Shown here piece after piece: positions 20,029 through 29,570 of a stretch of DNA of 42,534 nt; within the stretch, counting starts at the first letter, position 1, and each line of letters begins with the position of its first letter. The notes under the pieces were generated by a model. That model did not search any database, was not told the origin of the DNA, and saw only the letters and a list, made by a program, of their open reading frames with translations. Source of the stretch: an uncultured Prochlorococcus sp. (GTDB lineage: Bacteria > Cyanobacteriota > Cyanobacteriia > PCC-6307 > Cyanobiaceae). The stretch covers positions 1 through 42,534 of the forward strand of contig CABZHQ010000015.1 of NCBI GenBank assembly GCA_902525585.1, in the 5' to 3' direction. The translations under genes and the position numbers were made by a program.

Positions 20029-21575
20029 TTTTCGGAAATTTCTTTTATCGTTTCAAGATCTAAAAAATGGAAGTCAAGTCCCAAATCTCTTTGGTTTTTA
20101 ACTACATTAGGGATCTTTTGGTCTTTAATATTTTTTAAAAATTCAACTATAAATTTAGTAGATAATTCTTGTACTAATATTGGCTCTGAACCAATAAAAG
20201 ATTCACTTATTTTGAAGAGGTCATTATTTTCTTCATAGCTTTTATTAATTCTTATTGGAGAGAAATGACTTGCTCCTTCAATAATTAGAAATCTATTTGA
20301 TGGATTATCTAAAGCATAAAAAACTCTAAATTGTTCATTCATTAACGGTGTAATAAGGTCATAAGTACCACCTATTAGAAGAGTTGGTGCTTTAATGCCT
20401 GTACTATTTTCTTTTGGCCATACTAGACTTCCAAATGAATTAAAACCTACTATGGCACTGGCCTTATTAGTGGTATTTTTCTTAGGGAATGGTATTTCAC
20501 TCAACTGACATTGAAGTAATTTTGATAAATTTGTTACCGCAAAGTCTTTTAATGCCGAATCACATTCTTCCTCTAGCTGATCAGTGGGTTTCTTGCCTTC
20601 ATATAAAAGTGCTATTAAAGCACCAAGTGAATGCCCCATTAAAATATAAGAATTATTAGGTAAACCAAATTCTCCATTTTCATGAGCTTTCAATACAGCA
20701 TCTAAATCTTTAATTCTATATAAGTAAAAGTCTACACTTCCTGGGATTGTTCCCTTACCATCGAGTACTTCTATAAATGATTCTAAATTACTCCCTCTAT
20801 GATCTATGAATAATATTGGCCAGCCTCTTCTAGCCAATTCGTTACCTATCCATTTGAAATTATTAATTTCGCCTCCAAGTCCTGGCATAAATATTATCAA
20901 TTCTTTATCAAAATTTGTTTTATTGCTTTTCCATATTTCAATTTCAAAAGGTTTCACTCGGTGAGGAGCATAAATTTTTTTTTCAATTTTTATTAGATCT
21001 TTAGTTGATTTTTTTTCAATATTATTAAAGGCATTTTGTTTAGTTTTTTCAAGTTGATTTAAATTGGACAATAGTTCTTGTTGCATTGATAATTCATTTT
21101 TCCAAGATGAAATTATTAAAATTAGATTATCAATATCTAGTGAAATTTCTTCTGATGGTAATGCCTTTATGATGTCTAAAGTTGAAACTTCTTTTTTTTG
21201 ATCTAATAAATTTTCTATAGTGTTATATATTTCTGTTCCATTATTGTCATTTGGAACTTTAATGCTTTTGCTTAATTGTGTAAGAATTTTACGACCTATC
21301 CAACTTCTTAATATTTCTCTATTTAATCCCTCTTCTTTGAAAACTGGAAATTCTAAAAATTTTGATAATTCAAAAACTTTTATAAATCCATTTTTTTTTA
21401 ACCAATCTATTAATTCTGTTGAATCATCTTTGTATTTTTCTAATTTTGATAATTGTTCTATAGTAAGGGGGATTTCCATCTCTTCAAACTTAATATTTAT
21501 CTTTTCAGCAGCATTTAAACCATTATTAAAAAATAAACCACAAAAACTAAAAAAAATTATAAAAATGTATTTCAC
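20025..21575 (-). CDS. Secreted alpha/beta hydrolase with DUF1400-like N-terminal region
   Basis: 516 residues. A signal peptide ends near GLNAAEK, so the protein is exported to the periplasm or lumen. Residues about 28-160 resemble the cyanobacterial DUF1400 region (IPLTIEQLSKLE...). The hydrolase domain (about 200-516) has the oxyanion segment FMPGLGG, the nucleophile elbow GHSLG (S316), D406 in GTYDLITP and H437 in GASHFSP, a complete triad. The closest broad group is the PAF-acetylhydrolase/dienelactone-hydrolase-like esterases; the substrate is unknown. Its start is only 2 nt from the divergent MFS gene start. Confidence 0.85.
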   Translation of the reverse strand: MKYIFIIFFSFCGLFFNNGLNAAEKINIKFEEMEIPLTIEQLSKLEKYKDDSTELIDWLKKNGFIKVFELSKFLEFPVFKEEGLNREILRSWIGRKILTQLSKSIKVPNDNNGTEIYNTIENLLDQKKEVSTLDIIKALPSEEISLDIDNLILIISSWKNELSMQQELLSNLNQLEKTKQNAFNNIEKKSTKDLIKIEKKIYAPHRVKPFEIEIWKSNKTNFDKELIIFMPGLGGEINNFKWIGNELARRGWPILFIDHRGSNLESFIEVLDGKGTIPGSVDFYLYRIKDLDAVLKAHENGEFGLPNNSYILMGHSLGALIALLYEGKKPTDQLEEECDSALKDFAVTNLSKLLQCQLSEIPFPKKNTTNKASAIVGFNSFGSLVWPKENSTGIKAPTLLIGGTYDLITPLMNEQFRVFYALDNPSNRFLIIEGASHFSPIRINKSYEENNDLFKISESFIGSEPILVQELSTKFIVEFLKNIKDQKIPNVVKNQRDLGLDFHFLDLETIKEISEN

Positions 21576-21577
21576 TA

Positions 21578-22807
21578 GTGATTAGTCCAAATAGTTTACA
21601 AATTAGCAAAAATTGGTGGATTCAATTTCCTTATCATTTAAGGTTAATAACCAAGATAAGATTTTTCGCTGCATTTGGAGCAGGAGGTGTTATTTATTTA
21701 ACATCACTTATTTTTAATAACCTAGGATTATCGGCGACAGATATTGGCCTGGGATTTACCATTTCAGCAATAATTGGAACCGTAACAAGACTCTTTACAG
21801 GTAATTATCTTAATAAAACGGGAAAAATACAATTTCCGATAATTACTTCTTCAATACTAAGTATTGCCGCTAGCTTATTCCTCATTTTTTCAAGAGATAC
21901 TTTTTTGTACATAATTGGACAATCACTTGTTGGGGCTGCAGCAGGAATATATTGGCCGGCTGCCGAGTTTGGGGTACCATATTTTTGTCATCCTATCGAA
22001 ACAAGGAAAGCCTATGCCCTTGTTAGAAGTTCGGAAGCTTTAGGAATATTTCTAGGGGTATTCTTAGGGGGGTATATGACAAATTTTTTGTATTCTAAAT
22101 CAATATTTATAAATGATATATTTTGCATGTTAGTTATCACGTATTTAATATCTAGAAATAGTTCTTCTATAAAAAGAAACTTAGAAAATTTTCAAAAAAA
22201 ATTAGTAGATCCAATTAATCAGGGACAATTGAAATGGAATAAAAATTCAACGATAATAATTTTATCTATTTTATTGATAACTACCTCTTTAGCCTTGATA
22301 CAAGTAACTTTGCCTCTGGATCTTGTTAAAGGTGGAATATATCGTAATGCATTAAGCAAAGAAATTATTAGTCTTATAATTTCTATTCAGTTAATTTTGT
22401 TGTTATTTTTACAATGGCCTGTCGGTTCTTGGATATCTAAGAAAGAAAGATTATTTGGCTTGAAATTTAGTTTAATAAATTTCTCTTTCGCTTCATTTTT
22501 ATTATTTATTTCTAGTTATTTAAATATCCCAGCGTTTTATTTAATTTCTTTGGCATTGATTTTAGTAAGTTTAGGGACTGCTTCATTTCTTCCAACATCA
22601 ACAGATGTCGTTTTCAGAATAGCTCCTTCAAATAAAAAAGGTTTTGCACTTGCTCTATTATCACAATGTTTCGCTATGGGTTATTTTTTTGGACCATTTA
22701 TTTCAGGTCGCATATTAGATCTATTTGGTTATGCTTCAATAATCTGGCTTTCAATTTCTTGTTGTTGCTTTATTGCCTTTACAATTCTATTTAAGAGATT
22801 ATTTTAA
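21578..22807 (+). CDS. Major facilitator superfamily transporter
   Basis: 409 residues with about 12 hydrophobic spans and the usual two-half MFS layout. TGNYLNKTGKIQFP after the second span corresponds to the GxxxDRxGRR-type loop. The second half opens at about residue 215 after a charged loop (KRNLENFQKK). The substrate cannot be told from sequence; efflux is a common role. The start is GTG at 21578, giving a 25-residue cytoplasmic lead. The gene ends in a 4-nt overlap with the stop of the convergent gene (TTAA at 22804-22807). Confidence 0.9.
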   Translation: MISPNSLQISKNWWIQFPYHLRLITKIRFFAAFGAGGVIYLTSLIFNNLGLSATDIGLGFTISAIIGTVTRLFTGNYLNKTGKIQFPIITSSILSIAASLFLIFSRDTFLYIIGQSLVGAAAGIYWPAAEFGVPYFCHPIETRKAYALVRSSEALGIFLGVFLGGYMTNFLYSKSIFINDIFCMLVITYLISRNSSSIKRNLENFQKKLVDPINQGQLKWNKNSTIIILSILLITTSLALIQVTLPLDLVKGGIYRNALSKEIISLIISIQLILLLFLQWPVGSWISKKERLFGLKFSLINFSFASFLLFISSYLNIPAFYLISLALILVSLGTASFLPTSTDVVFRIAPSNKKGFALALLSQCFAMGYFFGPFISGRILDLFGYASIIWLSISCCCFIAFTILFKRLF

Positions 22808-23175
22808 TTAATCTTTTCTAATTCAATAATTCTTCTCTCTCTTAGAAATAAGAAAAAAGGTGCAGAGAATGCGAAGGCTATAAGAAAAGTTCCAATGTAT
22901 ACAACCCACATATTCTTCATGTTTAGCTTTTTTGATTCATTTACTATCCATATAAAAATAGCGCTTGCACCTACTAATAAGTCTCTAGAAATTGACTGAG
23001 CTGCAGGGTTTGCATTCGCTAAAGAAATGAATTTATTTATATCAAAGCTGTTTCCATATTCCCTAGCAAATTCGAAATTAGCCAACATTGGCAGAATAGC
23101 TCCCAAAATTGATAGAAAAAGGTAAAGAAAAGATAGTATCTGTTTATTATCTTTTAAAATGTTAAATGAATTCAC
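22804..23175 (-). CDS. DUF2834-like small membrane protein
   Basis: 123 residues with about three to four membrane spans (about 12-34, 63-80 and 90-110). The arrangement LSILGAILPMLANFEFAREYG, then SRDLLVGASAIFIWIV, then MWVVYIGTFLIAFAFSAPFFLFLRER matches the DUF2834 family as I know it, whose function is unknown. It ends in the stop overlap with the MFS gene. Its start lies 41 nt from the divergent PfkB kinase start, so the two share a small promoter region. Confidence 0.75.
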   Translation of the reverse strand: MNSFNILKDNKQILSFLYLFLSILGAILPMLANFEFAREYGNSFDINKFISLANANPAAQSISRDLLVGASAIFIWIVNESKKLNMKNMWVVYIGTFLIAFAFSAPFFLFLRERRIIELEKIN

Positions 23176-23216
23176 TTGTCAAAAATATTTCTTTTAATAA
23201 TAGTATTTAAAAGCTT

Positions 23217-24086
23217 ATGGTTGTTGAAAAGAATAATAAAGTTGAAGACTATAAATTTAAAAAAGGAAATTTAAATTTTGCCGTTGTAGGTCATGTTGAG
23301 TGGATAAATTTTTTAAAGGTTGATCAATTACCAAAACCCGGAGTTATTTCTTATTCTGAAAAGTCCCTTGAGTATCCAGCTGGTGGTGGATCTATTATCG
23401 CGAAAATACTTTCTGATTTATCTTTAAACCAAATTCATTTTTTTACGTCATTAGGTAATGATGATTATGGAGATAAGTGTTTCAAGATTCTCTCAAATAT
23501 GGGAATTAAGTTGCATGTAGCTTGGCGTGATAAACCAACTAGAAGAGGATTTAGTTTAATTGACTCTCAAGGTGAAAGAGCAATAACAGTTTTTGGAGAA
23601 AGGTTAGCTCCAACTCATGAAGACAATTTAGAATGGAACATTTTAAAAAAAATGGACGGAATTTTTATTACTGCATCTGATTCAGAGATTTTTAAAATGG
23701 CTAGATCAGCTTCAATACTGTGTACAACTCCACGGGTAGGATTAAATACAATTAATAATTCAAATGTTTTTTTAGATGGATTAATAGGCAGTAATCTTGA
23801 TCCCGGAGAAGTTTTTTCTTTTTCTGAATTATCGTTAAAACCCAAATATACTTTTAAAACCGAGGGAGAGAAGGGAGGCATAATATTCCCAGGAGGAAGA
23901 TATAAGGCTCTTAAAAACAAAAAATTAAAGGTTGATTCTTATGGATGTGGCGATTCTTTTGCTGCTGGGATTCTTTATGGAATGGCATCTAAATGGGATA
24001 TAGAAAAAAGTTTAAATCTTGCTAAAGTAATGGGAAGAGACGCCAGTGAATTTTTCGGCCCATATGCAAATAGTGATGAAAAATAA
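23217..24086 (+). CDS. PfkB-family carbohydrate/nucleoside kinase
   Basis: 289 residues. The ribokinase fold shows PAGGGSIIAKIL (substrate-side glycine motif, about residues 54-65), TSLGNDDYGDKCFKIL, and the C-terminal DSYGCGDSFAAGIL with the catalytic base D246 and anion hole. The ATP site region TEGEKGGIIFPGG precedes it. The family phosphorylates sugars or nucleosides; which one is not evident here. Full length and probably functional. The ATG at 23217 is used because the preceding AT-rich spacer has no earlier in-frame start. Confidence 0.9.
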   Translation: MVVEKNNKVEDYKFKKGNLNFAVVGHVEWINFLKVDQLPKPGVISYSEKSLEYPAGGGSIIAKILSDLSLNQIHFFTSLGNDDYGDKCFKILSNMGIKLHVAWRDKPTRRGFSLIDSQGERAITVFGERLAPTHEDNLEWNILKKMDGIFITASDSEIFKMARSASILCTTPRVGLNTINNSNVFLDGLIGSNLDPGEVFSFSELSLKPKYTFKTEGEKGGIIFPGGRYKALKNKKLKVDSYGCGDSFAAGILYGMASKWDIEKSLNLAKVMGRDASEFFGPYANSDEK

Positions 24087-24102
24087 TTGAATTAAGACTT
24101 AC

Positions 24103-24294
24103 ATGAGCAATCTAGATAATAAAAATAAAAATCTACTTGTAGAAAACATTATTGTTTTCTTTTTATTTACTGTTTTTTTAGTTTTTAAATCTTTGAAAAC
24201 TTTATCTAAAATTTTTACCTATGGAATCATAAAAAAAGAAATATTAACTACTAAAAGTAACTTAGGCGTAGATATAAAAATAAAAATTAAGTAA
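24103..24294 (+). CDS. Small single-span membrane protein, unknown
   Basis: 63 residues with one clear hydrophobic helix (about 13-34) and a Lys-rich C-terminal tail. No recognised family. It starts 16 nt after the PfkB gene, and its stop overlaps the next start (TAATG), a typical operon junction that supports both small ORFs being real. Confidence 0.55.
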   Translation: MSNLDNKNKNLLVENIIVFFLFTVFLVFKSLKTLSKIFTYGIIKKEILTTKSNLGVDIKIKIK

Positions 24295-24647
24295 TGAATA
24301 TATTTTTAGTTTTTCTAATTTTAGGAGTTATTTTTTTGGGCTACAAAAAAATTAATTCTAAAAAAACAAAGAACTTAAAATTAGATAGATTTAAAAATAA
24401 ACTACAGAGCACGCAAACAAATATTGACAGGATTTTTTTAAGAGAGGAAGAAAAAACCTTTTCAAATCCTAATATAAATATTTATATTGGAGTTTATGAC
24501 AACGAAGAAAATATAAATAGAAAATCCAATATACACAGAGCAAGACTTTCAAAATTTAAGAAATCCAAATTAAATGGTGAGATGATATTTCAAGACGATG
24601 AACAAAGAATATATAAATTTAATAATGGGAAAAAAATTTACTTATAA
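24294..24647 (+). CDS. Small membrane-anchored basic protein, unknown
   Basis: 117 residues, coupled to the preceding gene by a TAATG overlap. An N-terminal membrane segment (about 2-17) is followed by a very Lys/Asn-rich soluble part ending in FQDDEQRIYKFNNGKKIYL. No domain recognised. Base composition is even more AT-rich than neighbouring genes. Confidence 0.55.
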   Translation: MNIFLVFLILGVIFLGYKKINSKKTKNLKLDRFKNKLQSTQTNIDRIFLREEEKTFSNPNINIYIGVYDNEENINRKSNIHRARLSKFKKSKLNGEMIFQDDEQRIYKFNNGKKIYL

Positions 24648-24656
24648 ATTTAAATT

Positions 24657-25175
24657 CTAATTACACTCAAGACTATCTCTTGTTGAAACACCTGTTGTTG
24701 GATTGATCCCATCAGCAATTTCACAAAGATTTCTTTGATCTTCACTGTCAAGAATTGCATAAGAAAAATCTGCCCCCTCTATTTGAGCTCCTGCAAAACT
24801 GCTGCCTGATGCGATCATATTTATCAAAACAGCATTTCTAAGATCTGTTTTTTGGAAATTAACTCGATCAGAAAGAGTATCGGTCAGGTCAATTCCATTT
24901 AAATTAGAACCTTTTAAATCAGATAGGGTTAATGTAGTTCCATGTAAATCAACATCACTAAAATCGGCATCTCTCGCAACTGCTCCAGCTATAGAAGACA
25001 AATGAAGATCTTCCCCATGGAAATTAAATCCTGTAATATTAGATCTTACATAACTTGGAACTTCATCTCCTTCGCCCTTAACAGCAACATTTGCTCCAGC
25101 AAAAACTGGAGAGGATAAAACCAAGAAGGAAAAAGTTATGCATAAAAAATATTTTAAAAAACTTAGAAATTTCAT
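24657..25175 (-). CDS. Exported pentapeptide-repeat protein (probably thylakoid lumen)
   Basis: 172 residues. A signal peptide ends at [10 protein letters not shown] (after about residue 26), so the protein is exported. About 15 pentapeptide units follow in a row, A(D/N)LxX type (for example [31 protein letters not shown] and [11 protein letters not shown]), which fold as a right-handed quadrilateral beta-helix. The C-terminal segment carries two Cys (LCEIADG...SLECN), likely a disulfide in the lumen. Similar lumenal pentapeptide proteins are widespread in cyanobacteria and chloroplasts; the function is unknown. Confidence 0.85.
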   Translation of the reverse strand: MKFLSFLKYFLCITFSFLVLSSPVFAGANVAVKGEGDEVPSYVRSNITGFNFHGEDLHLSSIAGAVARDADFSDVDLHGTTLTLSDLKGSNLNGIDLTDTLSDRVNFQKTDLRNAVLINMIASGSSFAGAQIEGADFSYAILDSEDQRNLCEIADGINPTTGVSTRDSLECN

Positions 25176-25258
25176 ATTAAAAAACTTGAATAAATTTATT
25201 TTATAACAATTAGATAATTTTTTAAATTGATGTATTAATTTAGAACTCGTTTTTAAGA

Positions 25259-25780
25259 TTATTTAACACTATAAATTTTAAATCTAGGCTCTAGATTGGT
25301 TATACAATCTAGTAGTTTTTTGTTGTCTTTGCTATTGGTAACTTTAAATTCAGATTCAACTGTACCGCCTTCATCTCTAATGGCTTGATTTAAAACGATG
25401 GAACCGTTTTCATCAGATACTGATCTATGAAAAGTTCCTCTAGGTATCCTTAAAATATATCCACAAGATTCTAATCTAACTTTATAAAAAGGATAATCCC
25501 AACCAAAATTGACAAGAAAAAACGTTCTACCCCCAGAGATAGCTAATAGATTATCTTCTTGATTGTGATGTATGTAAAATTGCCAATTATCAAAATCTTC
25601 ATCATTTGGAGGACTAACTGCGGGACCACTGTGAATAACTAAATCTCTATAATTTGATTCATTAACACTAATATCAAAAAATCTGACATCTTTTGTATCG
25701 CGAAATTTTTCATAACTTATCAATTCAAACATTTTTGATTTATTTGACTTGATAACTGGAATTTCTAAACTTGAGTTCAA
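25259..25780 (-). CDS. Cupin-like conserved protein, unknown substrate
   Basis: 173 residues, no signal peptide. The middle has the look of a cupin barrel: [23 protein letters not shown] followed by [21 protein letters not shown]...E and the later PRGTFH match the spacing of the two cupin metal motifs loosely, so a metal-binding barrel is plausible but unproven. It is in the same orientation as, and 126 nt downstream of, the transglutaminase-like gene, so it may belong to that functional group. Confidence 0.6.
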   Translation of the reverse strand: MNSSLEIPVIKSNKSKMFELISYEKFRDTKDVRFFDISVNESNYRDLVIHSGPAVSPPNDEDFDNWQFYIHHNQEDNLLAISGGRTFFLVNFGWDYPFYKVRLESCGYILRIPRGTFHRSVSDENGSIVLNQAIRDEGGTVESEFKVTNSKDNKKLLDCITNLEPRFKIYSVK

Positions 25781-25906
25781 TTTTCTTTAAAGATTAAACA
25801 AATGAAAACAGATATATATATCTAAGAACGTATCAATTAACACTAAAAAAGAAACATATTATTAATTATATTAATTTGTTATTTTTAAAGATTAAAAATT
25901 TAGTGT

Positions 25907-26764
25907 TTATTTAATTTTAAGAGGTTTGATTTCCCAGGATAAAGTATTTTCTAAATTATTTTTTCCTGTAAAGTTTCCTGTGATTACAGAGGTTAAATTA
26001 GATTTTGAAGAGGATACCAATGTTAAGTATCTATCATCTATTAATCCTTTTCCGCTTGGATCAAAACCTCTCCAACCAGCACCTGGAATATATAATTCAG
26101 CCCAAGCGTGTAAATCCAACTCACAGGGTAACGGATCTTCGAAATGATAACCACTTACAAACCTACTTGGGATACCTATAGACCTGCAAGCTTCAACCAT
26201 CAGCATTGCTAAATCTCTGCATGAACCTATACGTTCTCTAAGTGTTCTGCTAGCCGGCCATGCTGGACCTGTATGTCTTTTGGTATATTTAACCCGATCT
26301 TGAATAATCTCTATTAGCTGGTAAGTAAATGATAATGCGTTATTAATGCTTCCTGCTAATGCTTCTTGGGCAAGTTCTACGGCAGAGGGATCGTGTTGTC
26401 CATTTGGCATCCATCCCTCTAATGCTCCCTGTAAATCTCTGTTAATAATGCTTCTACAAAAAGGTAATGTTAAATCTCTATTTTTAACTCCATCAATGAT
26501 GTTTGGATGTTTAATAGTTTCAACTTCGCTGATTGATTCAATAATTAAATTATCTGTTAATCCATTGAATCTGATTCTATTAATCTCTTCTCCGCTGGCA
26601 GCAAGTAATGGATAAATAATTTCTGGTTCTGGGGTTATTTTTAATTCAAAATTCTTTAGTTTTTGGAAGCCATTTGACCTTGGCTTTATACATAATCTAT
26701 GCTCGCCTAATTGAACAGGATCTTCGTATTTATATTCAAGTTTGTGAATGTATTTAATTCTCAT
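25907..26764 (-). CDS. Transglutaminase-like cysteine protease/amidase-type protein
   Basis: 285 residues. The N-terminal beta-rich region (about 1-100) is the bacterial transglutaminase N domain, beginning with YxHKLEYKYEDPVQLGEHRLCIKPR. The core has C182 in IGSCRDLAML, H219 in DLHAWAELYIP and D235 in GFDPSGKG, the complete catalytic triad. No signal peptide, so it should act in the cytoplasm. Proteins of this family are more often peptidases or amidases than cross-linkers. It is third in an operon with the ATP-grasp and alpha-E genes, separated from the latter by 11 nt. Confidence 0.92.
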   Translation of the reverse strand: MRIKYIHKLEYKYEDPVQLGEHRLCIKPRSNGFQKLKNFELKITPEPEIIYPLLAASGEEINRIRFNGLTDNLIIESISEVETIKHPNIIDGVKNRDLTLPFCRSIINRDLQGALEGWMPNGQHDPSAVELAQEALAGSINNALSFTYQLIEIIQDRVKYTKRHTGPAWPASRTLRERIGSCRDLAMLMVEACRSIGIPSRFVSGYHFEDPLPCELDLHAWAELYIPGAGWRGFDPSGKGLIDDRYLTLVSSSKSNLTSVITGNFTGKNNLENTLSWEIKPLKIK

Positions 26765-26775
26765 TAAAAAACTTA

Positions 26776-27717
26776 TTAATTAATAAAATATTTTTCTTGA
26801 ATGAGATCATTTAATTTATTTAAATCCATTTGCAATGAATCGATTGCCTCATGTAAACCATCATTAATTATATCTTCAATTCTGATATAACTCCACTTTG
26901 CTTTAAGCAAACCTCTCATGCATTCTAATTCTGAAGGATTTTCAGGAGATGGATTGTTATCTATCGTTTTAAGAGTATTGCTTATCCCATCAAGACAGTA
27001 TCTTACTGATCTCGGAAAGATTGGATCAAGTAAAAGAAATCTCGCAACTGAATTAGGCTTTATAGAATTTTGCACTGCTTTCCTAAACATTTGATAAGCT
27101 CCAGCTGAACGTAAAAGTGCGATCCATTGCAGCTCATCAAGAACTCCTCCAAGCTCATCTAAGCTGGGTAATAGTAAATAATATTTAACATCTAAAATTC
27201 TTGATGTTTTGTCAGCTCTTTCGATTAATCTTCCAAGAATGCTAAATCTCCACGCAAGATCTTTGCTCAGAGTCGCATCTGTAATTCCATAAAAAAGCTG
27301 ACATTCTCTCCTTATTTCACTTAATTGTTCTTGTCTTGGTTTATTCCATATTGCTTCTCCTTCTTGCATATTCCAATATAAAATATTAATTTGTTCCCAC
27401 ATTTCTGTGGTCATGACATCTCTGATTTGTCGCGCATTTTCTCTTGCCATTTGAATGCAAGAAATTATACTGTTTGGGTTTAAACGATCTCTTATTAAAA
27501 AATTAATAACGTCATCAGGTTTTTTCTCCGGGAATCTTTTATCAAAAGATTCTCTGTCACTTGAAGCTTCAATTAATGGGAGCCAAGGTTCCGCACTTCC
27601 TGGGGGACAATCTAATGACATTGCTTCACTTACTTCCACGAAACGAGATATATTTTCCGCGCGTTCTAGGTAACGATTGATCCAATAAAGAGATTCTGCT
27701 ACACGACTTAAAAGCAT
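26776..27717 (-). CDS. Alpha-E domain protein (DUF403)
   Basis: 313 residues, almost all helical. The opening LLSRVAESLYWINRYLERAENISRFVEV and internal REC...LERADKTSRILDVKYYLLL are hallmarks of the alpha-E (Bacterial domain of unknown function 403) family. Biochemistry is not established. Genomically it is a constant partner of circularly permuted ATP-grasp and transglutaminase-like proteins. One nt separates it from the ATP-grasp stop, implying tight coupling. Full length. Confidence 0.92.
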   Translation of the reverse strand: MLLSRVAESLYWINRYLERAENISRFVEVSEAMSLDCPPGSAEPWLPLIEASSDRESFDKRFPEKKPDDVINFLIRDRLNPNSIISCIQMARENARQIRDVMTTEMWEQINILYWNMQEGEAIWNKPRQEQLSEIRRECQLFYGITDATLSKDLAWRFSILGRLIERADKTSRILDVKYYLLLPSLDELGGVLDELQWIALLRSAGAYQMFRKAVQNSIKPNSVARFLLLDPIFPRSVRYCLDGISNTLKTIDNNPSPENPSELECMRGLLKAKWSYIRIEDIINDGLHEAIDSLQMDLNKLNDLIQEKYFIN

Positions 27718-27718
27718 A

Positions 27719-29161
27719 TTATTTACCTACAACCCATGTATCTTTGCATCCACCACCTTGAGAAGAATTGACGACTAATGATCCTTTTTTTAATGCTACC
27801 CTCGTAAGCCCACCAGGGCTAACCCATGAATCTTTCCCTCTCAAAATATATGGCCTTAAATCAACGTGACATGGATATAGTTCTCCATCACATAACGATG
27901 GCACAGTAGATAATTCTAACGTGGGTTGTGCTATGAAATTTCTAGGATTATTTTTAATTTTATTAGCAAATTCTTCTATTTCACTGGTTGTTGAGTGAGG
28001 GCCAATCAACATTCCATAACCCCCGGCTTCTGCTACAGACTTAACAACAAGTTTTGATAAATTTTCTAGAACATATTCTCGATCCTTTTGGTAATGACAA
28101 ATATACGTTTCTACATTCTTAATAATAATATCTTCATCAAGATAATATTTAATCATTTTGGGAACAAAAGAATAAATCATTTTGTCATCTGCTATTCCAG
28201 TCCCAGGTGCATTTGCTAAAGCAACATGACCTGCCTTGAAAACATCAAGTAATCCGCTAACACCAAGACAGGAATCTTTCCTGAAATTGAGAGGATCTAA
28301 GAAATCATCATCAATTCGTCTGTAAATGACATCTACTCTTTTTAATCCAGAGGTGGTTTTTAAATACACATAATCATCATTACAAACTAAGTCATGACCC
28401 TGAACTAGTTGGATGCCCATTTCTTGAGCTAAATAACTATGTTCAAAATAAGCACTATTAAAAATTCCTGGAGTTAGTAGAACTATCTTGGGAGTATCTG
28501 TCCAAACAGCAAGGTCTTGAAGCGTTTTTAAAAGATATGATGGATATTCATCAATTGGTTTTACTATCCTGCCAGAGAAAAGATTAGGAAAAATGTTCTT
28601 CATAACTAATCTATTTTCTAAAAAATAAGCAACTCCAGAAGGGCATCTTAAATTATCTTCTAAAACATGCCAATCTCCTTTTCTATCCCTTATTAAATCA
28701 AGACCTGAAATTTGACACCATTTATTTAGTGGAGGTTTGAAACCTATCATCTGAGGTCTCCAACCTTCTGAACTCTCTATTAATTCTCTTGGAATTATTC
28801 CATCATTTATTATTTTTTGAGAATTATAAATATCATCTAGGAATAAATCTATTGCCTCAAGCCTTTGTTTTAGGCCTTTTTCTAACGTTAACCAATCATC
28901 TTTACTAATTATTCTGGGAAGTGGATCAAAAGGTAATATTCTCTCAGTACCTTTTAAACCAGTATCGTTTAATCTAAAAGTTGCACCATGTCTTAGTAAT
29001 AATTTTTTTGCGGCAGAGTGATTCCTATTTAATTCTTCAAGTCCCATATTATCTAAAGATGAAAGAAGTGGAATCAATATTTCTCTAGCAGAGTTTACAT
29101 TATCCTTAAAGTATTCATCAAAACTATTTTTAGGCTGATAACTTGAAAACATATATTTCAT
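27719..29161 (-). CDS. Circularly permuted ATP-grasp protein, type 2
   Basis: 480 residues, first gene of the minus-strand operon. Conserved marks are GLKGTERILPFDPLPRII, DLIRDRKGDWHVLEDNLRCPSGVAYFLENR (ATP-grasp acidic/Asn metal region), VIYRRIDDDFLDPL, VANAPGTGIADDK-like (ALANAPGTGIADDK) and a Lys/Gly loop VVKSVAEAGGYGMLIGP. These match the CP_ATPgrasp_2 (DUF404/407) group, predicted to form amide or peptide bonds by acyl-phosphate chemistry. The partner substrate is unknown. No signal peptide. Confidence 0.92.
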   Translation of the reverse strand: MKYMFSSYQPKNSFDEYFKDNVNSAREILIPLLSSLDNMGLEELNRNHSAAKKLLLRHGATFRLNDTGLKGTERILPFDPLPRIISKDDWLTLEKGLKQRLEAIDLFLDDIYNSQKIINDGIIPRELIESSEGWRPQMIGFKPPLNKWCQISGLDLIRDRKGDWHVLEDNLRCPSGVAYFLENRLVMKNIFPNLFSGRIVKPIDEYPSYLLKTLQDLAVWTDTPKIVLLTPGIFNSAYFEHSYLAQEMGIQLVQGHDLVCNDDYVYLKTTSGLKRVDVIYRRIDDDFLDPLNFRKDSCLGVSGLLDVFKAGHVALANAPGTGIADDKMIYSFVPKMIKYYLDEDIIIKNVETYICHYQKDREYVLENLSKLVVKSVAEAGGYGMLIGPHSTTSEIEEFANKIKNNPRNFIAQPTLELSTVPSLCDGELYPCHVDLRPYILRGKDSWVSPGGLTRVALKKGSLVVNSSQGGGCKDTWVVGK

Positions 29162-29289
29162 CGTTTAGTAACTTTTACTTTAGCTTTATATCTTTATTCG
29201 TATTTATAGCTACCAAAAATAATATCTCTTGAGTCGATCTATATCATTATTTTGATCATTGAAGTATATTTCTTAAAAATCTAAAAAGC

Positions 29290-29526
29290 ATGAGTTCTAG
29301 TAATTGGCAATTTGTTTTTTTTAGATATTTCGCAAGTTTTCTTTTTATCCTCTCTCACAGTTTGCTTGTTCTTGATCATCTACCTGTAGGGGCTGCACTT
29401 CACGGACTTGGAGAAGTTTTTATTGCACCTTGGGCTTTTAGAGAAAGAGCATGGGATCTTGTTGTTATTGCAGTTTTATTTTTCTTCTTCGATATATGGG
29501 GACTTATAAACACTCCTTGGAATTAA
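29290..29526 (+). CDS. Small two-span membrane protein, unknown
   Basis: 78 residues with two hydrophobic segments (about 9-28 and 55-73) linked by VGAALHGLGEVFIAPWAFRERAWDL. I do not recognise a named family, but the compositional bias toward aromatic residues and the well-formed helices make it a credible gene. It starts 128 nt from the divergent ATP-grasp gene. Confidence 0.65.
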   Translation: MSSSNWQFVFFRYFASFLFILSHSLLVLDHLPVGAALHGLGEVFIAPWAFRERAWDLVVIAVLFFFFDIWGLINTPWN

Positions 29527-29570
29527 CTGATATTATTTATTTACTAATTCTGGGAAAATCATAATAAAAA

